Below, piece by piece: positions 59,230-64,000 of a stretch of DNA of 64,000 nucleotides (position 1 is its first letter; every line of letters begins with the position of its first letter). This stretch comes from Salinimicrobium sp049680855 (GTDB lineage Bacteria; Bacteroidota; Bacteroidia; Flavobacteriales; Flavobacteriaceae). Where the stretch lies: the NCBI RefSeq assembly GCF_049680855.1, contig NZ_JBMPGS010000001.1:868001-932000 (forward strand), written 5' to 3'. Under the pieces are notes generated by a model. That model worked only from the letters and a program-made list of their open reading frames with translations, was not told where the DNA came from and ran no database searches. Made by a program: the position numbers and the translations under genes.

Positions 59230-60240
59230 ATGAAAAAAATAGCAGTAGTAGGTTATGGAGTCATCGGCAAAAGAGTTGCCGATGCCATTGACAAACAACA
59301 TGATATGGAGTTAACCGGCATTTGTGATATCATAAGTGACTGGCGCATAGAAAATGCGGTAAGAAAAAACTACAATATTTACAGCGCGACACAAGAAGCA
59401 GAAAAGGAAATGAAAAACGCCGGATTCTCCGTTAAAGGCGGAATGACAGAGCTTTTAGATCAGGTGGACCTGGTTGTGGATTGCACCCCTAAAAAAGTTG
59501 CCGCAAAAAACGTAGAACGATACAAAAGTCAAGGTAAAAAATTTATTGTACAAGGAGGTGAAAAGCATGAAACTGCGGGCCATTCCTTCAGTGCCGAAAA
59601 CAATTACCAAACCGCTCTAAACATAGATGCTACGCGGGTGGTTTCGTGCAACACCACCTCCATTTTAAGAACTCTTACGGCTCTAAAAAGGGCAAATCTG
59701 TTACAAAGTGCCCGCGGTACTCTTTTACGAAGAGCAACAGATCCCTGGGAAAGCCATATGGGGGGAATCATGAATACAATGGTTCCTGAAAAAGATATTC
59801 CCAGTCATCAGGGTCCCGATGCTCAAAGTGTAGATCCCGAACTGGATGTTATTACTGCTGCAGTAAAAGTACCTGAAACCCTGAGCCATATGCACTACTG
59901 GAATGTGCGACTGACAAAAAAGGCCTCAAAAGATGAAGTTTTAAATGCTTTTAAAACGTCGACAAGAATTAAGATGATTCGGTACGAGCAGGGTTTGGTT
60001 TCAAACAATACTATAAAAGAAATGTTCCTGGATATGGGAAGACCCTGGGGGGACATGTACGAAGTTGCACTTTGGGAGGATATGTTGAAAGTACAGGGAG
60101 ACGAACTCTTCTATGCCTATGTGGTAGACAACCAGGCTATTGTAATCCCCGAAACTATTGATGCGATAAGAGCACTCACAGGTATCATAGAAGATGGGCA
60201 CGTATCCATACTTAAAACCAACCGCACGTTAGGAATATGA
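59230..60240 (+). CDS. Type II (archaeal-type) glyceraldehyde-3-phosphate dehydrogenase
   Basis: The 336-aa protein starts at ATG 59230; a longer frame from 59221 begins with TTG and is not needed. It has the Rossmann start IAVVGYGVIGKRVADAI, the catalytic Cys in VVSCNTTSILRTL (about 140), and the His-bearing region ATDPWESHMGGIMNTMVPE. Class II GAPDH is mainly archaeal, with scattered bacterial copies in stress or Calvin-type clusters. It oxidises or reduces glyceraldehyde-3-phosphate/1,3-bisphosphoglycerate, often with NAD(P). Its cluster includes a phosphorylase that could feed phosphosugars. Confidence 0.92.
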   Translation: MKKIAVVGYGVIGKRVADAIDKQHDMELTGICDIISDWRIENAVRKNYNIYSATQEAEKEMKNAGFSVKGGMTELLDQVDLVVDCTPKKVAAKNVERYKSQGKKFIVQGGEKHETAGHSFSAENNYQTALNIDATRVVSCNTTSILRTLTALKRANLLQSARGTLLRRATDPWESHMGGIMNTMVPEKDIPSHQGPDAQSVDPELDVITAAVKVPETLSHMHYWNVRLTKKASKDEVLNAFKTSTRIKMIRYEQGLVSNNTIKEMFLDMGRPWGDMYEVALWEDMLKVQGDELFYAYVVDNQAIVIPETIDAIRALTGIIEDGHVSILKTNRTLGI

Positions 60241-60267
60241 TTTATCAATAACAATAAATAAGAGGTT

Positions 60268-60603
60268 ATGAAAGAAATAAAAGCATTCATACGGCCAAAT
60301 AAAATTAAGGAGGTGATTTCTTCCTTGAGGAGAGAGGGCCATTGCTGTTTAACAGTCTTTGAGGGAGAAGGAACCGGCGATTACACAGATCCTGGAGAAG
60401 ATTGGCCTTCCCTCAAACTACCATTCCTCCACAGCAAGATCTATAAACTGGAAATCGTCTGTGAGGACAGTAAAGTGGCGGCTATTTGTGACATCGTTCG
60501 TCAAAATGGCAAAACAGGAAAAAGTGGTGATGGTCTCATATATGTTTCTGATGTCCAGGATATATTTAAGATAAAAAATACCAAAAACGATAATGTGAAA
60601 TAA
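60268..60603 (+). CDS. PII-like signalling protein (second copy)
   Basis: This 111-aa protein is a paralogue of 31442-31777: MKEIKAFIRPNKIKEVISSL, then EGEGTGDYTDPGEDWPSLKL in the T-loop region and GDGLIYVSDVQDIFKIK. The T-loop differs strongly between the two copies and lacks a uridylylation Tyr. It lies 27 bp after type II GAPDH and 16 bp before the stress protein. It could report energy state or metal state to one of these. Confidence 0.85.
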   Translation: MKEIKAFIRPNKIKEVISSLRREGHCCLTVFEGEGTGDYTDPGEDWPSLKLPFLHSKIYKLEIVCEDSKVAAICDIVRQNGKTGKSGDGLIYVSDVQDIFKIKNTKNDNVK

Positions 60604-60619
60604 CTAATAATTTTAAATT

Positions 60620-61450
60620 ATGAACAATATACTTGTACCTACCAATTTTTCTGAAAATTGTCAAAAAGCAGAGGAGCTGGGGCTCAAAATGGCTAAATTT
60701 TACAATTCGGAAATCCATTTCTTCCATTACGTAAAAACCCCGGTTGACTGGGTTCGACTGGACAAACAGAAGGAAGATCTATACCCCGAAACAAAATTAA
60801 AGATTGGCAGCGCGAAGGCAGATTTGAGAGAATTAGAAAAAAAAGCAGAGGGCCTTGGACTTAAATGCAGAACCTTTTTGGAATATAATGGTGAAATAAG
60901 CAACATCCTAAGCCACTGCGGTCATTTTGAACATGATTTTATAGTTACCGGTAGTAGTGGCACAAAAGGAGGAATTCGTGAATTACTGGGAAGCAATGTA
61001 GAAGAAATAGTGAGAAAAGCCGAGGTGCCTGTCATCGTAGTTAAAGATAAGGATGTTTCTTTTCCTTTTAAAGACATTTTGTTTGTCTCAGATTTTAAAG
61101 AAGATGTGACAGAAGAATTTCAACACGTAAAATCACTTGCTGAAAAATGTGATGCACGTATCCATTTATTAAAGGTGAATACTACAACAGATTATAATAG
61201 TATTGAAAAGAGTCTGCAACCTATAAAAGATTTCCTTGAAAATTTCCCAGGGCTCACAACTTACTCAATGAATGTCTATAACGAATCGGGTGTAGAGGAA
61301 GGAATAAATGATTTTTTGATCTACAAAAATGTGGATCTTATTGCCATGTGTACGCACGGTCGCACGGGATTTTTAAGTCTCTTCTCCAGTAGCACCGTTG
61401 AAAAGGTAACCAACCATTCTGAATTGCCCGTTATGACAATTAAAATGTGA
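60620..61450 (+). CDS. Tandem universal stress protein
   Basis: The 276-aa protein has two UspA-type halves. The first starts ILVPTNFSENCQKAEELGLK and ends in GGIRELLGSNVEEIVRKAEV. The second starts DILFVSDFKEDVTEEF and ends THGRTGFLSLFSSSTVEKV, which carries a nucleotide-binding pattern (G-2-G-9-S). Usp proteins help survive starvation, oxidants and other stress. It ends 2 bp before the ATP-cone gene. Confidence 0.9.
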   Translation: MNNILVPTNFSENCQKAEELGLKMAKFYNSEIHFFHYVKTPVDWVRLDKQKEDLYPETKLKIGSAKADLRELEKKAEGLGLKCRTFLEYNGEISNILSHCGHFEHDFIVTGSSGTKGGIRELLGSNVEEIVRKAEVPVIVVKDKDVSFPFKDILFVSDFKEDVTEEFQHVKSLAEKCDARIHLLKVNTTTDYNSIEKSLQPIKDFLENFPGLTTYSMNVYNESGVEEGINDFLIYKNVDLIAMCTHGRTGFLSLFSSSTVEKVTNHSELPVMTIKM

Positions 61451-61452
61451 CT

Positions 61453-62292
61453 ATGAAAAGATCAGTCCTGGTTAAAAAGTCTTCGGGTGAGTATGAGGAT
61501 TTCCAAATTGAAAAACTCATCAATTCCCTTAGGCGGGCGGGAGCAAATGAGGTTATTGTTAAGGATATAGCTCATAAGGTGTATGAACAGCTTGAAGAAG
61601 GGATGACCACTAAAAGGATCTATGAGGCAGCGTTTAAAATGCTTAAGGCAAAATCGAGAGTAAGTGCCTTTAAATACAAGCTTAAAAAGGCATTGATGGA
61701 ATTAGGCCCTTCTGGCTTCCCATTTGAAAAGTTGGTAGGCAAATTATTGGCACACGAAGGATTTGAAACAAAGGTTGGTGTGATTGTACAAGGCAATTGC
61801 GTTCAGCATGAAGTGGATGTGATAGCGCAAAAAGGTGAAAAACATTATATGATTGAATGTAAATACCATAGTGATCAAGGCAGGTTTTGCAATGTAAAAA
61901 TTCCTTTGTACATCCATTCCCGTTTTTTAGATGTGGAAAAACAGTGGAGACGTAAAAAGGGTCACCAGAACAAAATCCACAAAGGAGGTTTATATACCAA
62001 TACACGTTTTACATCTGATGCCATAAACTATGGCAATTGTGTTGGCCTGCTAATGACCAGTTGGGATTATCCAAAGGAGAGTGGACTCAAAGATAGAATT
62101 GACCAGGCGGGATTGCACCCCTTAACAGCCTTAACAAGTTTAACGAAAGCTGAGAAAACAAAATTATTGGATGAAGGCATTGTTCTCTGTAAAGAACTCC
62201 ACGAAAGTCCGAACTTGTTGGATAAAGTAGGGATTCCCAACTCCCGACACAAAAGAATTCTGGAAGATTCACTTGAACTATGCAAAATCTAA
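61453..62292 (+). CDS. ATP-cone domain fused to an Mrr-like PD-(D/E)xK nuclease domain
   Basis: The 279-aa protein (start ATG 61453; an alternative GTG at 61447 overlaps the stress protein stop) begins with an ATP-cone (VLVKKSSGEYEDFQIEKLIN, SRVSAFKYKLKKALMEL). A restriction-endonuclease-like domain follows with acidic catalytic residues and Lys (HEVDVIAQKGEKHYMIECKY, near 115-135). Combining an allosteric ATP/dATP sensor with a nuclease fold suggests an energy- or dNTP-gated nuclease. Similar proteins occur in stress clusters beside MBL and phosphorylase genes. Confidence 0.86.
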   Translation: MKRSVLVKKSSGEYEDFQIEKLINSLRRAGANEVIVKDIAHKVYEQLEEGMTTKRIYEAAFKMLKAKSRVSAFKYKLKKALMELGPSGFPFEKLVGKLLAHEGFETKVGVIVQGNCVQHEVDVIAQKGEKHYMIECKYHSDQGRFCNVKIPLYIHSRFLDVEKQWRRKKGHQNKIHKGGLYTNTRFTSDAINYGNCVGLLMTSWDYPKESGLKDRIDQAGLHPLTALTSLTKAEKTKLLDEGIVLCKELHESPNLLDKVGIPNSRHKRILEDSLELCKI

Positions 62293-62306
62293 TCCTAGAA
62301 CAACCG

Positions 62307-63683
62307 ATGAAAACTAATCAAATAAACATTCACTTTTTGGGGGCAGCAGGTACAGTAACCGGCTCAAAATATTTAGTGGATACAGGAGATAAAAAGATAC
62401 TCATAGACTGCAGACTTTTTCAAGGGCTAAAGGAATTACGCCTTAAAAACTGGGAGTACCCACCTGTTAATGTTGCAAATATTGATGCTGTTTTGCTCAC
62501 CCACGGCCATATGGACCATACAGGTTATCTGCCGAGGTTGGTGAAACAAGGCTTCAATGGTTCCATCTATGGTACGAATCCTACTTTGGACATTGCAAAA
62601 ATCATATTGAACGATAGTGCAAAAATTCAGGAACAGGAAGCAGAACGTGCCAATAAAGAAGGCTATTCCAAACACAGTCTCGCAGAACCGCTTTACGATT
62701 TAAAGGATGTAGAAAAAACCATTCCGCATTTTAAGGGCATTCCACAAGCACAATGGATTCCGTTATTTGATGGTATCAGGGCTCGGTTCCAGTACAGCGG
62801 GCATATTCTGGGTGCAACTTATATTGAGTTGGATATTTATGGAAAACGCTTTGTCTTCTCTGGAGACATTGGTAGAACCAATGATTTATTGCTCTATCCA
62901 CCCCTTAAACCAAAAAAAGCGGATATACTTTTCGTTGAATCCACTTACGGAGGAAGGTTTCATCCTGATGAAGTAGAAGCGCTTCCAAAAATCGAAAAAT
63001 TAATCAACGATACCATCAATAGAGGTGGCAGCTTATTTATTCCCAGTTTTTCGGTAGAGCGTGCCCAACTAATGATGCTTATCTTTTGGAAATTACTCAA
63101 GGAGAACAAAATCCCTAAAGTTCAAATGATTATGGATAGCCCAATGGGTGCCAACGTATTGGAACTGTTTCATAGAACTCGGGATTGGCACAGATTGGAA
63201 GACAACGAATGTGACGAAATGTGTTCACATTTTACACTTGTTAGCAGTTATCGCGAAACAATGGAATTAAGAACTGATAACAGACCAAAAATTGTAATTG
63301 CAGGGAGTGGAATGCTCACAGGCGGAAGAATGCTCAACTATCTTGAAACACAGGCACAAAATCCAAATAACACCTTGCTTTTTGTAGGCTATCAAGCTGA
63401 AGGCACACGTGGTAGAAAGCTGTTGGAAGGTGAGAAAGAACTAAAAGTCTATGGAATATGGGTGCCTTTCAATATGCAGGTCGCTGAAATTGAAGGTCTC
63501 TCGGCACACGCAGACCACGCAGAACTTATAGAATGGATGGGCGACATTAAAAATAAGCCCGAACGTATATTCATTGTCCACGGTGAAAAAGAAAGTGCAG
63601 AAGCATTACAAAAAGGTATCAAGGAAACCTATGGATGGAATACAGAAATTCCGCAATTATACACCATCGAAGAAATAGAATAA
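62307..63683 (+). CDS. Beta-CASP MBL-fold (RNA-processing-type) hydrolase
   Basis: The 458-aa protein (ATG 62307; an upstream ATG at 62280 overlaps the nuclease gene) has FLGAAGTVTGSKYLVDT, metal-ligand motif LLTHGHMDHTGYLPRL, the central Asp of SGDIGR, GSGMLTGGRMLNYLETQ and HADHAELI near the end. This is the metallo-beta-lactamase/beta-CASP layout of RNA 3'-end or 5'-exonuclease enzymes (YsaN/CPSF-like). It likely acts on RNA, but the substrate is not shown. Confidence 0.92.
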   Translation: MKTNQINIHFLGAAGTVTGSKYLVDTGDKKILIDCRLFQGLKELRLKNWEYPPVNVANIDAVLLTHGHMDHTGYLPRLVKQGFNGSIYGTNPTLDIAKIILNDSAKIQEQEAERANKEGYSKHSLAEPLYDLKDVEKTIPHFKGIPQAQWIPLFDGIRARFQYSGHILGATYIELDIYGKRFVFSGDIGRTNDLLLYPPLKPKKADILFVESTYGGRFHPDEVEALPKIEKLINDTINRGGSLFIPSFSVERAQLMMLIFWKLLKENKIPKVQMIMDSPMGANVLELFHRTRDWHRLEDNECDEMCSHFTLVSSYRETMELRTDNRPKIVIAGSGMLTGGRMLNYLETQAQNPNNTLLFVGYQAEGTRGRKLLEGEKELKVYGIWVPFNMQVAEIEGLSAHADHAELIEWMGDIKNKPERIFIVHGEKESAEALQKGIKETYGWNTEIPQLYTIEEIE

Positions 63684-63704
63684 ATCCCAGCAATCAATAA
63701 AATA

Positions 63705-64000
63705 ATGGACCCACACTCAAACATACTAAAATATAAACATCTCGGGATTTACACCCAAAACGAATATGTAGTGTATATGCGTGAGGATTGCCACGTCTGT
63801 AGTTCTGAAGGGTTTGTAGCACTAACAAGGATCAGGATATCAAATGCAACCACCTCAATCGTCGCAAGCTTGAACGTTTTGAGTTCCGGCCTTCTTTTAC
63901 CAAATGAAATAGGCCTTTCGGATGCTGCAGCAAAAAAACTGAATGTTTCCCAAAATGAAATGCTGTATGTTTCCCATTTGGAGCCTATTGAATCGTTAAG
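63705..64000 (+). CDS. AMP phosphorylase/thymidine phosphorylase family protein (partial)
   Basis: The first 98 codons are present before the window ends. The sequence (YKHLGIYTQNEYVVYMREDC, CSSEGFVALTRIRISNATTS, LNVLSSGLLLPNEIGLSDAA) matches the extra N-terminal domain of archaeal-type AMP phosphorylases and their bacterial relatives. It lies 21 bp after the MBL gene. The full enzyme would phosphorolyse nucleoside monophosphates or nucleosides, releasing ribose phosphates. Confidence 0.87.
   Translation, partial: MDPHSNILKYKHLGIYTQNEYVVYMREDCHVCSSEGFVALTRIRISNATTSIVASLNVLSSGLLLPNEIGLSDAAAKKLNVSQNEMLYVSHLEPIESL

Noticed and set aside
1..64000. CRISPR arrays, tRNA or rRNA genes, IS transposases, integrase or att sites
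   Set aside because: None was recognised on reading both strands. The ICE boundaries therefore could not be placed.

Overview
The window is a piece of a Bacteroidota genome, most likely a marine-type Flavobacteriaceae (Gramella/Salegentibacter/Zunongwangia-like). This rests on the Bacteroides-type conjugation proteins (TraE-TraN, RteC, BfmA/MobB), the HYC_CC_PP and DUF3347 families, an RND pump fused to TolC, and AT-rich intergenic DNA. The exact genus cannot be fixed from the sequence.

Region 1 (1-18254) is the core of an integrative and conjugative element (ICE) of the CTnDOT-like class. A plus-strand block holds ssb, a RadC-like JAMM protein, a candidate oriT, the mobilization pair bfmA/mobB and a VirD4-type coupling protein. 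A minus-strand tra operon runs traE-F-G-I-J-K-M-N and ends in a small lipoprotein; traL, traO, traP and traQ were not seen. A divergent plus-strand gene encodes a cell-wall amidase with a 32-codon peptide overlapping its stop. A minus-strand control block follows: DnaC-like ATPase, winged-helix protein, excisionase-like HTH protein, RteC, and a membrane LuxR protein paired with a short asparaginase-like protein. Palindromes built on CCGTA/TACGG lie on both sides of rteC. No integrase or att site is in the window.

Region 2 (18479-31777) is an ion-homeostasis and stress island, mostly minus strand: Na+/Ca2+ exchanger, two CDF transporters, APC permease, NhaA flanked by two STAS/SEC14-like proteins, ribulose-phosphate epimerase, OsmC, a P1B-4 metal ATPase and a PII-like protein. 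A 58-residue protein family occurs twice intact and once frameshifted. Decayed ZIP, CDF and dihydrolipoamide-dehydrogenase-like pieces sit between the genes.

Region 3 (31866-57506) is a metal-resistance island. A Czc-type adaptor and a 1491-residue RND-TolC fusion (minus strand) are followed by a mer-type operon (ArsR, MerTP, a MerA-like flavoprotein without the C-terminal Cys pair, and a Cys-rich GDCCVxC protein). Next comes a copper module: HYC_CC_PP protein, multicopper oxidase fused to a beta-barrel, DUF3347 lipoprotein, haem-binding protein. A frameshifted HMA-AraC regulator precedes a second copper efflux operon: HYC_CC_PP, CusA, TolC, CusB, DUF3347, Cys-rich lipoprotein, small membrane protein, YHS protein. 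Two copies of an unrecognised two-stem RNA-like element with a C-rich loop lie in this last operon.

Region 4 (57668-64000) begins with a GH65 phosphorylase pseudogene. It continues with small membrane proteins, type II GAPDH, a second PII-like protein, a tandem universal stress protein, an ATP-cone/nuclease fusion, a beta-CASP MBL protein and the start of an AMP/thymidine phosphorylase cut by the window edge.

Taken together, the window looks like a mobile element core next to a mosaic metal and stress cargo with many deletion scars. Whether the cargo lies inside the element cannot be decided here.
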